This document shows, piece by piece, positions 25,533 through 37,100 of a stretch of 64,000 nt of DNA. The position numbers and the translations under genes are program-made. The DNA comes from Phoronis australis. Its lineage: Eukaryota; Phoronida; Phoronidae. The stretch spans positions 716,703 to 780,702 of the forward strand of contig NMRA01000037.1 in the NCBI GenBank assembly GCA_002633005.1. The letters are read 5' to 3'. Under the pieces are notes generated by a model. It saw nothing but the letters and a program-made list of their open reading frames with translations. It searched no databases and had not been told where the DNA came from. Each line of letters starts with the position of its first letter. Position 1 is the first letter of the stretch.

Positions 25533-25576
25533 TGTTCAATGCTAGTCACTGATCTCTTGTGTTCAACCCATGACGT

Positions 25577-26726
25577 CACATGGCGGGAAATGTGAAAATT
25601 GGCAAAATTGAAGGAAAAATCAAAATTTCGAGCTAATTACACAAAATAAACATGGGTTTAGATAAATTTTACGTCATACATTTAGTCTGTGGCCACCGGT
25701 AATTCAAAATGTGCAAAAATCCATGGTGTGTACTGTTTAAGCCCTACCGAGACAATTCTCCACGTTTTAATGTGATCAGCAAGTGCTGAATAAAACGCGT
25801 TCTCGTGATACTGCTTGTGTTATTTCTTTAGTTACAATGCACGCCTATGTCGTTATATTGCGTTTACTCCGGCAAACGAACGCTGATGACACGCGCGCGC
25901 TCGCTCTCTCACACACGCAGACGATCTTCAAAACGTGACTACGACATGTGAGTTCGTCCAGAGATTTTTCTCATGTTGCTGGGTACGATCTTGCGCATAT
26001 TTAAACGGATCTTGTTCTAATACCGACTCCACAGGAACTTAAAATCTTAGGGACGCTACTTGGAAAACTTAAGTGAGGATTTCAGGTAATTTGTTGAGTC
26101 GAAACTATATTTTATTCAAGCTCAGTGCCCTGTCGACGATCACTAGGCAGGGGCGCATCGACGAGTTTTCGCCCAGGGATTTCAGCACAATTTTCTGTAA
26201 AATTATCGTAATTTATGAACGAAGTTTGATAGCAATGCGCCACATTTTTTGACGTAAATTCGGTGAATCCTAGCTTCTGATTTCATCCGTTTCGGAGACC
26301 ACTGTTTTAACCGCCTTGGGTTAAAATAAGCGCCTCCCCCCGAAACGAATTTTACTAAGGGCCCCGGGCGCTTTATTACGGCCGTACTGTTAACTGCGTC
26401 CTGGTAAAGTGAACTATGTGTTTAGTGTTGGTAAACTCAGGCTCACATTAGATGATGAGGGCTGAAGTACCACGCCAACCAAGGTTTGAAACCTGGCGCG
26501 GCAATTTTTAAACTTTACCGAAACTCGACGCGGCAAAATACAAACCTGTTACCGTGTCGAGTCAAAACAGGTCGTGGAGAACACTGTTAATCAAATGACT
26601 GACGAAACATCTCATTCAGTTTCATTTTTTTTCTGTTATGCATGTGTGCGTTTGGGAACATGTAAGGTACACCACTTCATGTATCTTTTACAAAACCTTT
26701 TCGACTTCATAGACTTCCGTCAGGGC
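25577..26726. other. Non-genic stretch
   Basis: Contains GC/CG-rich simple sequence near 25889-25920 but no recognised gene. Confidence 0.55.
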
Positions 26727-26859
26727 TGCGTTCCGTAGGCGCAAGAAACTCGCGAAAACGAAAGTTTGCGAAAACTTCTCGAAATATTGTCATGCATTAT
26801 ACGCGAAGCATATGGTCACACTAGCTTTACTCGCGAGTGTCTTGCGTCTACGTAACGCA
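26727..26859. repeat. 133-bp MITE with 29-bp inverted termini
   Basis: 26727-26755 and 26831-26859 are inverted copies, matching at 26 of 29 positions, with shared core GCGCAAGAAACTCGCGA / TCGCGAGTGTCTTGCGTC. Non-coding; no clear target duplication. Confidence 0.7.
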
Positions 26860-27900
26860 ATCGTTTGTTCTGAATGGGTGAGGTCTGCACGTCATCCTCA
26901 TCGCTTAAAATAGATTGGATGGCGATAGTCTCAGTTTATGACCTGACGGTGGCTGGTGACAAGTATCACCGAGAACTTGTCTAGGTCTGTAAAACACGTG
27001 TAGCATCAGTTTATGGCGACAAACTATGCGTATAACACAGATGTTCAGAAACAAATCCGTGACTGCTATAATCACTTCTTGATTTATGACCGTATTTGCG
27101 CATTCCTTGCGCCCACGCATATGCGTACAGAGTCATCCCCCCTCGATGGTTTCCAAACAAGGAAATTTATAGTAATCGGTGGAAATCTTGATATTGGTCA
27201 TGGCGGACCAGGTACGACATATCACTATCAAGATAGCTCATCCTAAAAGTAAAGATTTGGGATTTTTACAAGTTCCAATAATTAATGTAAAATGATCCAA
27301 TGCTAAATATTTACACCATTTTTGAAAATAAGTTCGGACTAAACTGTGCAAGGTCTGTGTAATTATGTGTGAATGAGGGCTTTGAGTTTTCCGAAACTTA
27401 AATCAATTTAAGACGTCAAATTCTATAAATTCAAGCTCTGCTCCACTACAATAGAATCTAATTTCTAAGCTGAAAGCGAGGGAACATTACATCTGAACTT
27501 TCGTTAAAAAAGACTGAAATTAAAATATCACTAAAAAAAACTAAGTCGCAGTTAACAAAAATAGGAATTAAAATTGATATTTTATATTTGAAACCGTCAA
27601 AATGTGCTTCTCTTACGTTAATAGTCGCATACGCATAAACATTTAATACGCCTTCTGTAAACAGGCTAACATCTGCAGGTTGACCATTTAAGATAACTTT
27701 TTCACGGGCCTTTCATGCGAGAGACTTCTTAATCTTGTGATCGTCACCGGTATGTGTGGAGTTGTGAATTAATTAGATAGTTTCTATAACTTGTTTGCAC
27801 TAATTCACCGCGTATCAGTTTGTATTAGGGTGTGTAGTTTCGCTAATATTTGTCAGTAGACGCCTGGAAATTTAAAGTGGGCGTTGTATGGCTGTCCAAA
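26860..27900. other. Non-genic stretch upstream of the neuropeptide gene
   Basis: AT-rich. No exon recognised; it includes the presumptive proximal regulatory region of the gene that starts near 27935. Confidence 0.5.
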
Positions 27901-27903
27901 GTC

Positions 27904-27991
27904 TATAAATCCAACTGAACTCCACGCGACTTCGTCGTTAATTTGGAAACGTCGTCACCAGGGAAGCAACGAAAAATCACGTAGAGTTCAA
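27904..27991 (+). promoter_or_regulatory. TATA box and 5'-untranslated first exon of the neuropeptide gene
   Basis: TATAAAT (27904-27910) is followed about 80 bp later by a 5' splice site TTCAA|GTAAGT at 27991/27992. The next exon has its 3' splice site (TTTTTCAG) at 29175 and carries the ATG at 29181. An upstream non-coding exon is therefore required, and this is the best-placed candidate. The transcription start is inferred near 27930-27940. Confidence 0.5.
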
Positions 27992-29175
27992 GTAAGTCAG
28001 AAATGTTCGGGGTTTATGATGCTAACAAGCACTGCATTTTGAAAATACGCCAGATTTCTTAATAAATCATTTTGCATTGAAAAATAACGTTTTCAACCAT
28101 TTAGACAATTATAAATGTGGTTACTAATGATTTCACCAATGCTAATTTAAGTAAAATTTGAAATAACGCTCTTACCTAAAGCAAAAAGAAATGATTTTTT
28201 TTTCTAATAAAATGGTCTAACAAACGTTTCGCGACGTCAAGCGCTTAGGCTACTTTTTGAGGAATAAATCGAGAAAAATTAAAAGATTTTACTCAATCAG
28301 AAGAAAACGCGTATAGCTGAAAACGTGTCTTTAAACAGAACGTCTTCTTTAGTATTTCGACAGTGCGATGACATTCGCTACAGTGTAAACGCGAAGGTAC
28401 ACTTGAGTGTATGAAATGCCAATCAAATTACTGCACCGGTATAATTAACGGGTAACTAGTTGAGAAGCCCACTAATCATACGAACGATAAATTAACATTT
28501 CCATTAAAATATTGAGACGAACATAGATTATACATTATCCACTTTATCGTCGCCAGATGTCGGTGTTGACAAAGGAGTATTGCTCACATAATTGCCTAGC
28601 CATTTTATCGGGTTAAAAACTTTCAATGCTATGCGGCAGTTCTCATGTTGTAAATATGAATTACGGCGCACTTATGTCACTTCCGTTATATGCTAATGCT
28701 TCTTCGGTTAATTATACATTGTTGAGTCATAGTTCGTGTATAAAGTCTTTGATGATCGCCCGATTGCATTTAGCAACGTTCAGCAGTTGTTAATGGTAGT
28801 CACCTTTTGTATCTCATTGCCAGACAACCAATCATTTCAAAGTAGTTTTGATGCTGCATTATGAGGATAACTCCACAAGATTGTCCATGCGTGGAAACGC
28901 AACCAAGAAGCATACTGATAGCAATTTACAAGAGTAAATTAAATTTTTAGTAACTAAAAAGATGGGGACGTTTTCGCTTACATGTTACCTTCTCAGAATG
29001 GTAAAGCGTCTTCACATTAGGACAATCCATGATATGCGTCGTGAATTCAAATGTCCTTGTTGTGAATTCAGGCACCCTGGGGACGGGTAGCAATGAAGCC
29101 GCAATGGTGAATGTATGATGTCGCTGCTAAAATATTTTCATTGTGAATTGCATGATAAAATAACTTATTTTTCAG

Positions 29176-29263
29176 GAATCATGCGTTCCCGCGATTTCGT
29201 CGTCTTCGCAGTCCTCTTTGTTATTGTCGTTGTATTCTCATCAGCCAAAAGTTTACCGCTCAG
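29176..29263 (+). CDS. Neuropeptide precursor, first coding exon
   Basis: The acceptor TTTTTCAG ends at 29175. Five untranslated bases precede the ATG at 29181, which is the only start in frame ahead of the signal peptide. The donor CTCAG|GTGAGT follows 29263, leaving two bases of codon 28. It encodes the signal peptide (residues 1-22) and the start of the propeptide. Confidence 0.75.
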
Positions 29264-32200
29264 GTGAGTTTTAAATTTGCATAAGCGAAACGAGTTACAG
29301 ATCGACAGAAGTCCAGATTATGTGCAACCGGATAATTAATTTAAACTTTTTGTTTTATGCGAAGAACTTGCAAATAATTCTGTGGTCGCCACATCTTTCG
29401 TCAGACGGGTTTAGTCGGGTTATTCTCGCACATCTATTCTGTGTTTGTTTTAAATCTGCGCTGGTGAAACCAAGGTATCCACAATAGCTTGCATTCAAGT
29501 CTCGCTTGAATGGTTTTGAATTGTTTGGAATTGAAACTATACAGAACTTACGAGCCTTCACAAAGTTTTGAAATTTTTCAACACACTCGTCCCAAATAAA
29601 CTTTTGCAAAAATGTGCCGTGTTACCTGAGTGGCCAGGAGACGGAAACTGAAATGTTGCTGTCGGACGTCGATGATCGATCGTAAGTGTCAATGACTCCC
29701 TGTTTTTAATTGGTGACCTTATCAATTCAAGGAAACCTTGGCAAGCTCGCTGGTCGAATTCACGTGCAGCTTCTCTCCCAGAGCGGATTCCATCTTCCGA
29801 TTTGAGATCTCATGGACTCAGCGGAGTTCAATTTGAGGTCACTGACAGCAGCTTAAAATCTAGAGAATACAAGGACACGCGGTCTTGGGGATTTTTGCCA
29901 CCCGAATCGAAGATCGTGATGCGTTTACAAATTTCCGTTCATTTTAGCCGTGTTATTTGTCAAATTCGGTCCAGCAAATTTAATTTTCGGGTGTGGACGC
30001 TTCTGAGTGGTCAACTCGAGAGACATGAAGAAAAAAATGAGCTACATTTCTTAAGGCCAAAATCAAACCGAAAGTTAGCCAGTTACTGAGAAGACTTAAG
30101 ATTGCATTTTTGGTCTATATAACCAAAATGAAGGCCTGTCATCACTGTAAAGTGTCTTTTCTGAATTTTCGCCTTCGGTCTTAGCTTAGTTTTCAGTCTT
30201 AAGTCGGAACGGGCCCTTGAAGTTCTTGCGCCAGTAAATTTCATTCCTCGTGTGAGTAAATAATTTTATTCGTGAGGGAAGGACGCTCCTTGACCGTAGT
30301 AATTTTATAGAAATGATTGTTGTCATTATGTTACATTAAACTAACGTGTTTCTCGGGATATATTAGTTTTTGCTTACGTTCTTACTTTATCTGTTTTCTT
30401 TTTGCAGTTTTTGCAATCTCAGTCTAAAAATTTTCAGATTTTAATTTTCAGTATAATTCTTCTTTATGATTTACTAGTAGATTGATTCACTTACTATTTC
30501 TTTAATTCTTTCGTCATTTCTCGTTTCCTCCGCATGTTTCGTTTTTGCCTTTTGTTAGTTTGCGACGTCTCCAACGGCGGCAGGCCGATGTTCGCCTTGC
30601 CGATATGCTTGCCTCCATTAATCAACAAGGAGCTTCGCCGACAGGGTGCGCTGAAGTTGGTTGTGGTTTAAATTTAGATGAAGTGTAAGTGGAATTTTTT
30701 TGTAACTTTCAAAGTTGAAACAAGAGTTGGAAATTGGATTTTTTAGGAAAAGGACAATTTCTCTGAAATTTACCTAAACTTTGTTGTTGCCAGACTAGAA
30801 GTCCAATTTCAGACGCTTGTTTTTTGTGCACTTGTGCATATTGTTGAGTTATCCCAGATTGGTCACCTATTCATCGAAAGCGAAAAATCTTTCGAAACGA
30901 AAAAATTACCAAAATCTAAACATCTTTCAAAATCTGGTATTTCTCATGAGTGACTTTACAGATAATTCTTCCTCTGTGATTCGAGCATGCGCCTTACGCT
31001 GCTTATGCAATTGATATATTACTTCTATATACCAGGTCTAAGCGCTCTAACGCGGACCAACGTCTGGCAGAAATGCAAGCTTTTCTAAGCCTGTACGGCC
31101 ATGGGTCGACTATGCCAGATCCTTTGCGGGCGTAGGTATTCCCTGTTGTGTGGACTACTCACTAACAACTATTTGTTGTCGCCTGCGTAACTAACAATAT
31201 ATTCTCTGATGTTTCGCCATTATTTTTGTTTCTGTTTAAGTTTGCATGTGTCATGTTTCAAAAGCATGTTTCAACGATGATTTGTTAATTTTTTCCCGAC
31301 AAACTGTCGATGAAACAGTGACACCTCACTGTCATCATTATCAATAAAATATCAGGCAAGAATTTTTTTATTAATGAAATACTTGTAGCCTAACTATTCT
31401 TTAAGGCGCCATAAACCCACATTCTGTCAAAAATGAATCTAGTTCATACAAAAATGAATTTTTGGGAAGAATTAAGAAGCTGTCTCGCGGCGAGAAAAAT
31501 CTAGTCAAACTCACGTGCTCTCATTTAAATTACACAGCAATGTCTAGCATAATCTCGCGAAGTCTTTCTTTTTAGCGAGGTACTAGCGAGTTTCAACTGT
31601 TACTGAACTCTACCTGGGTTTCAGACTCATTCATGACTTGTGGCGTTTGGAAAGAAGAGACGATTCGTTATTTTAGGTCATCCTTGGTGCATATAAGACT
31701 CGAGGTGATAAGCTAAATCGTTGGTGTGCGTTCAGTAACGCTGGTACCTACGCTAGGACCCAGCTAAAATTTAGCCAAAGTCATGTGATCTCATTTAAAA
31801 TGCACGCAATATCTCGCGTAATCTCGCGAAGTCTTGCTTTTTAGCGAGGTCCTAACGTTACTGAAAGAGACGCTGGTGTCAAACAATGAGAATGGTCTCT
31901 TCTTCCAAAGCCCAGAAATCCTTTTCAATCTTTGTAAGGAAAAATCGTAGATCAATTTTATAACGGACGTCGAATTAAATCAAAAATTGCTTGACATTAA
32001 AAACAGGCTTATAGCATCTTTAACTTATTTGTAGAAGTGTTAGCAACTAAAATTCACATTATCAATCTTTCTCCGAGAAACTGAAACAATTTTCTATCAT
32101 TAAGCGGATCCAGAGTATCAAAAGGTTTGCTCAAATTTAACTTGTTCATGATTGGGTCATCTGTACGAGTCCATGATGCGGGTAGTTAAGGCGAGTCCAT

Positions 32201-34567
32201 GAACACACAGTAGATACAACCTGGGTCCGCTTGCAGCGAAGCTTTGCCTGTAAACATGAGGCGTGCACGACTTTATGCTAAACACTAGAGTAAAGCTTAG
32301 CAGTTAGTCTTTAGGCCTATGGCGTGTTGTGAGTTCAGGGTAACTAACCCGCTAAACATGTTAGATGTTGTTCAGTGTTTTTAATCCATGGCAATGTACT
32401 GAAGTGGACAAACGACGGGGGTAAATGTCTAATTTAAGACATGTATTTTGCGACATGAGTTTTGTCGCGATGCGCCTATAAATGAAACTCAGGTACAAAC
32501 ACCCATGTCAGGGCGGATCCAGGATTTTTATTTAGGGAGGGCCAGGGCAGAGTATTAGCCAGGATTTTGCCCGTCAGACGGCGCACCCCCGAACTGCCAA
32601 ATGTAATCTGGGAGAGTTTTGGGGGGCCATGGCCCCCTTGGTCCCCCTCTAAATCCGCCATTGCATGTGCTGAACATTTGGGCAAAAAACGAATTGTGGT
32701 ATACGTGAATGTAACACGGTACATTGGCAACGCCGAATGATAACAAGTATTTATCTCAACATGTTAATGTTGAAGTTAACACTAGTTGGAAACATTCAGG
32801 AAGTAATGGGGGGCTGATCACGTGGACGTCTCCTGTCGCCTCCTGGTTGTACAAGGAGGTACTTCTTCTTCACAACGAGTGGCAGAGGGGCATGTGATTA
32901 GGCGTGATGCGTTTAACCAAAAGTGAAATTGCCTCCTCGTTTTCTAGAAGCCATTAGCATCGGGTTCCACGTGATCATTGATCGCCATGTTGTTACTTGA
33001 AAGTTTCCCATTGTTCAGGTAAACAGACGCATGTAGAGAGGTCTGACATGTACTTCATGTACGTAGATTTAGCACGTCAGCATGAATTTCAGTTGTCGGT
33101 CCTTTAATTCCACCCACGGTATGCAGTACGCGCTGCCAGACTGAGATGATCGTGGTTGGGAGAGTTGCTTTTGTAGATAATACATCATTTCGCTTCATTT
33201 TTTTTCAAGAGCAGCTAAACAGTAAGCAATTGTCGTTAATACATCCAACTCTCTTCTCCATTTTGTCTTATTAATATTCAACCTCAAAAAGTATATGTAT
33301 AGCTGTACGGAGCTTTTTGTTTTTTCGATGATTCTAAAGCCGAGTTCTTCTGTTGTTCCTTTTCGAAAAAGAGTTTACGAATTGTGTGCATGTAAGTTCT
33401 GTGCGTGTGCGCGTGTAGAAATATGTAACTTTGGATGTAGTAAACGAAACAAGATAACACGATGACAGCTCTTTGGCATGCGCCAGACTTCCGTTTCCGT
33501 TGTGATGTGTACACAGTTTACTGAGGGGATGCAGTTTCGTGTACTAATGTCTACCTCAATAATGAGTGTACAGGTAAAGACAAAGCTAACTACTCATTTT
33601 TTTCATGCCACTGACGAAGGAGAATTCCAAAACGTTAACATGCAAGGAATATTCTCTTTTATCCAGTTTTATTAACTACGTCCAATGAACCTGCTCCTGG
33701 TAACGATCGAATTGTGTTTTTACGTTTAATTGTGACGTTGATGACTCTTGGGGACCACTGAAGACGTGATATCTCAAACTGAGATTGTTTCAAAGAGTGA
33801 AAGGCAATTTATTGCTCTATACCAACAGCATCTAATTTAAATATGCTAATCTTGTTTTGGCCTATTAACAAAATATTGATTGCTACTGTATCATTTGAAG
33901 CTTTAAAACCAAATAATTCGTCAGGTTTAAAAATTTCGAGCAAGTTTGAAAACACCTTATGCTAAACCATCAAGCGTTACTAACCCTCTGAGTGACTGAC
34001 TAACAAAGAAACCACTTTGTGACGCAATAAGGAAGTGTCTCATTTTTCGCATAGGTGAGATTTTAACTGTGCAAATTCAGGTGGCAAGACGCAAGGTTGT
34101 GTATCTCTTAAAGGTTCGATGACAGGTCTTATGTTTTGCTACTCAGAAAATCCTATTAATCCTCTAGGACCTGAAGTGTGAAGTGTAATCATGCGAGGCC
34201 TTGTTGCCTATTACGAGGAACATCTCTAACTTCGGACACTTAAAATGGTGTTCAATATCATGAAATTGCAGTGACAAGAAAGAAAGCTGTTGTGTAAAGT
34301 CACGAAAACTCGAAATGTTCAATTTTGGCCACCTCGTTGTGGTGCCTAGCTTGTGTGGGGAAGTGCGTTCGTAATATTTGACGTCTTCTCTTTGCAGAAA
34401 TGAAGTATTTTCTTTGTAATTCAAGCGATATGACTTATTTCAGCGGAAAAAGAAGTGTAGAAAAACAACGTTCGCCCATGATCTACCCAGATGAACGTGA
34501 CAGAGAGACAGAAATTGTCTATCGGTTACTAAGGAGATTGGCGCACGAAATGGACGAACGGTTATAA
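29181..34567 (+). CDS. Amidated neuropeptide precursor (possibly PDF-like), four coding exons
   Basis: Joining 29181-29263, 30559-30684, 31036-31131 and 34444-34567 gives 142 codons; all three introns are GT-AG and interrupt the codon after base 2. Residues 1-22 are a hydrophobic signal peptide (MRSRDFVVFAVLF...SSA). Arg-Arg (34-35), Lys-Arg (72-73) and Gly-Lys-Arg (103-105) are processing sites. They release a 36-residue peptide starting with Gln36 (potentially pyroglutamate), with Cys58 and Cys63, and a 29-residue peptide (74-102) ending Pro-Leu-Arg-Ala-amide. Both share the motif ADxRLA(D/E)M, so they are internal repeats. The second has N-A-D near its start, a Leu-rich middle and Ala-amide, broadly like pigment-dispersing-factor peptides that signal through class B GPCRs. 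That assignment is inference; no close family match is claimed. A 37-residue basic/acidic C-terminal peptide follows. Confidence 0.75.
30559..30684 (+). CDS. Neuropeptide precursor, second coding exon
   Basis: Acceptor TTTTGTTAG, donor GAAGT|GTAAGT. It encodes residues 28-70, including the Arg-Arg cleavage site and nearly all of the first peptide with its Cys-x4-Cys pair. Confidence 0.78.
31036..31131 (+). CDS. Neuropeptide precursor, third coding exon (amidated peptide)
   Basis: Acceptor ATATACCAG, donor CGGGC|GTAGGT. The 96-bp exon holds Ser-Lys-Arg and almost exactly the second mature peptide SNADQRLAEMQAFLSL...; the amidation glycine is supplied by the next exon. Confidence 0.78.
31404..31440 (+). 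repeat. Fragment of the AATAAACCC dispersed repeat
   Basis: GCGCCATAAACCCACATTC matches the starts of copies at 37429, 48155 and 55443. Related tail sequence (ttcgttattttaggtcatcc...ttggtgcat) follows at 31670-31695, with two small MITEs between and after. Confidence 0.45.
31481..31620 (+). repeat. TAGAGTTCAGTA-type MITE, copy A
   Basis: Shares TCTCGCGGCGAGAAAAATCT and the AATCTCGCGAAGTCTT block with the inverted copy at 34767-34915. The right end TTACTGAACTCTACCTGGG is intact; the left terminus appears truncated. Confidence 0.65.
31731..31865 (+). repeat. TTCAGTAACG-type MITE, copy B
   Basis: Begins TTCAGTAACG and ends CGTTACTGAA, a perfect inverted pair. The interior shares TAATCTCGCGAAGTCTTGCTTTT with copies A and C. 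Confidence 0.7.
32509..32662 (-). repeat. Short GCGGAT element, inverse copy
   Basis: Inverse orientation copy of 20264-20424 lying in the last intron of the neuropeptide gene. The ends are GGGCGGATCC and its imperfect inverse AAATCCGCCA. Confidence 0.7.
34444..34567 (+). CDS. Neuropeptide precursor, last coding exon
   Basis: Acceptor ACTTATTTCAG; stop TAA at 34565-34567. It encodes Gly-Lys-Arg and the C-terminal peptide containing EIVYRLLRRLAHEMDERL, predicted amphipathic helix. The nearest AATAAA downstream is at 35029-35034. Confidence 0.75.
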
Positions 34568-34766
34568 CACCAGGTAATGAATTTTGTTCGTACTCACTTG
34601 GCTGTGTCTAGTGAATGTCCGTTAATGTTAGAAGATATCCGTTCCCCTGAAAAATACGGACCTTTTTTGGTCTCTCAGAAATGAGAGTGCGTTTTGCTGC
34701 TAAGGTGGATAGCCAGGCGAGATATCCTGGGTTTTACACTGGAACTAGTGGAATTTTTTGATAGTT

Positions 34767-34915
34767 CTGGGTAGAGTTCAATACCGCTAGGATCTTGCTA
34801 GAAAAGCAAGACTTCGCGAGATTAATGTGAGATATTGCAGTGTATCTTAAGTGAGAAAGCACTTGATTTCGGTTAGATTTTTCTCGCCGCGAGACGCTAC
34901 TGATCTCTACCCTGG
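34767..34915 (-). repeat. TAGAGTTCAGTA-type MITE, copy C
   Basis: Inverse orientation relative to copies A and B. Termini CTGGGTAGAGTTCA and TGATCTCTACCCTGG are inverted copies. It lies 200 bp beyond the stop codon of the neuropeptide gene, so it may be transcribed in the 3' untranslated region. Confidence 0.7.
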
Positions 34916-35028
34916 TTTTGACCATATGGGAAGGTTCGTTTTCGCAAATCGTAGGTAACAGTAATGAAATTGGTCTACTTTTTGATTAACCCATTCATTG
35001 CTTTCAATCTCAAACGTACACCTGTGAC

Positions 35029-35034
35029 AATAAA
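35029..35034 (+). terminator. Candidate polyadenylation signal (AATAAA)
   Basis: First AATAAA on the plus strand after the stop codon at 34567. It is 460 bp downstream, with a MITE between, so use by the neuropeptide gene is only probable. Confidence 0.35.
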
Positions 35035-37100
35035 CGACCCAATTTCTGTAAACAATACTCTCACAAACCAATAATTTGGTAAATGTCAGTTGTTGTCTAA
35101 CAGACCTGTTTTTGAAATATAGGTATATTTCTCTTCTAGAGATTCAGAAAATTCTCAGCATTTTCAACGTGCGATACTGGAATCGTCAAGGCTTCGAATC
35201 TCATCGCTACCACAAAGTTTTCTTACTCGCTCTTAACCCAGCTCTACGCTACATTCCCACTATTGGTGCTTTGCGCGTCATGTGATTATTAGTGTCGTCT
35301 GCTTGTCGCCACCGTTTGCTGTCAATCATTGTTAAACGAAAGCCACGTCATTTGTTTTCTGAACGGTTAATGCAGATTGCATCGTGAGTAATTAGGGTAA
35401 TTTAAAGGTAATTCGCGTAATTACCGGCATACGAATACGACCCGATCCCGAGGACACTGTCAGGTCATATCTGAACTGAAGGATAGCGACGCTGCTCTCC
35501 CGAGGTCCATATGACCTGATACGCCCGAGAGATCGGTCTATATTTGTTTTATACGACCACTGATGATTCTTTTCATGTTTTGATGTACTAAGTCATGTAA
35601 TCGCTAACTTTGTTTCCACAATCAAGGCTTTATTGTTTCTGCACTCTGGTATCCACGGTAGATTGTGATCTCCTCCGGAAAGGTGTAGACTTCTGACAAT
35701 TCTGATTGGCGGATTTCGACTAGGCCGACTTCGGCAAAGTAGGTGCCTCGCGATTGGAAAGTGTATTTTTTGTAGAATCAGACTGTTCGTTCTGTTCCGA
35801 AGCAAAAATACTTCTTTGATCTCCTCCAAAAGAGGTTTGAGTAAGCTTTTTGAAAGACATAAAAGTCATGGTTCGAAAGATGCCAGAGACTATTTCCCTT
35901 GTAGTAATCTCTTACTCTTACACGCAGTCTGAGCTGGGTTACATGATTATACAGGAGGAAGGTCGCCTCAAGTCATGAAACCGGAGATTGTGAATTTAAA
36001 AACGACGATGTCAGTTTCTTTTAGTTTGAGACTATAAATTCGTCACCGATAAAGTTCGCTCATTTAGACGTTGCAAACGGAATTGTTTGTACAGTTTGTG
36101 ATAAGTCAGATCACGAACAGCAACATCTGTAGTCCTAGCAGCTTGAAATGAGAAGTGAGATTTTATGGCTAGCCGGGCAACACCACGTCATAAGGAAAGT
36201 CACCTGTCTGCGTTTTAGCCAATCAGAGGACAGAAGCATCAGCTGTCGTGTAGCATTTAATGTTACACTTGTCGAAAAAAGTGTAGGTTTTCATTTAAAA
36301 AATACCCCATGTATACCTTTTAATTTATTAGAAATGTACCATCCGATGCATAGGCCTACATTTCCTACCTGTAAAGACAATCATTCATCATATAGAGTAT
36401 CTAAGTGTTCTTCGAAGTTCAAAGTTCAAAGGTAACCACAAGGTCATTCTTACCAATTACATGGTTGATTTAGGTCAGAAATGCAACATCTGATATATCT
36501 TGACGTGTTATTTATTTTAGGTTATTTATTTATTTGTTTCTCTCACTAGTCATGGAGTGCATTGTTTACATTGGAAATATAACAAATTTCTCAAAAAGTA
36601 AATAATTTTCTTGTTTATTTTTCTTTTTACTCACTCAAAGTAGATGTGCCCAAGAACAAGTGATTGAAATACGTCGGTCAAGATTTGCATGCTCAAAATT
36701 CAGCCTGGTTGGACAATAGACAAACGGAAGCACTTTAGATTCTTACATTAGAGCACTGCAGATTGGATGGATGTAAAAAGCCTTTAGATGAACCTAAAAT
36801 GATTTCATTGCTTCTCAATACTGTGCAGGCCGCATTTCACAGCTTGTATAATTGATGTGTAGTAATGGAATCACTCAATCAAAAGAGGAAGCAGGAGGTC
36901 CAACGTGTTCTGATCCCCTCCTCGCCTACTTATACACCATTGCAATGGACAGGCCCCCTCTGACTATGACTCATGATCCGCGTCATACAATGCGACATCA
37001 TGCAATCTCAAACACTTAACACATGTTAAAAAATATATTATATAAAAACATAGACAATTGCACATAACTTATTATTTGGAAAAGAATTGTCAGAAACTGG
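35035..37100. other. Intergenic region between convergent genes
   Basis: Holds an 11-bp inverted pair TCAGGTCATAT (35460-35470) / ATATGACCTGA (35509-35519), a plus-strand TATA-like TATAAATT near 36031 without a supported gene, and on the minus strand an AATAAA at 36614-36619 that could terminate the CNBD-like transcript. Confidence 0.45.

Larger units (their letters stand above)
24902..25576. mobile_element. Element bounded by 21-bp inverted repeats
   Basis: ACGTCATGGGTTGAAC plus CCAAG at 24902-24922 is the inverted counterpart of 25556-25576, with 20 of 21 bases matching. Between them are a frameshifted THAP domain on the plus strand and an acidic ORF on the minus strand. THAP fingers occur in P-element and Kolobok-type transposases, so a decayed DNA transposon or its derivative is a reasonable reading. 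No transposase catalytic core and no target-site duplication are visible. The inverted repeats might be internal to a larger unit. Confidence 0.45.
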
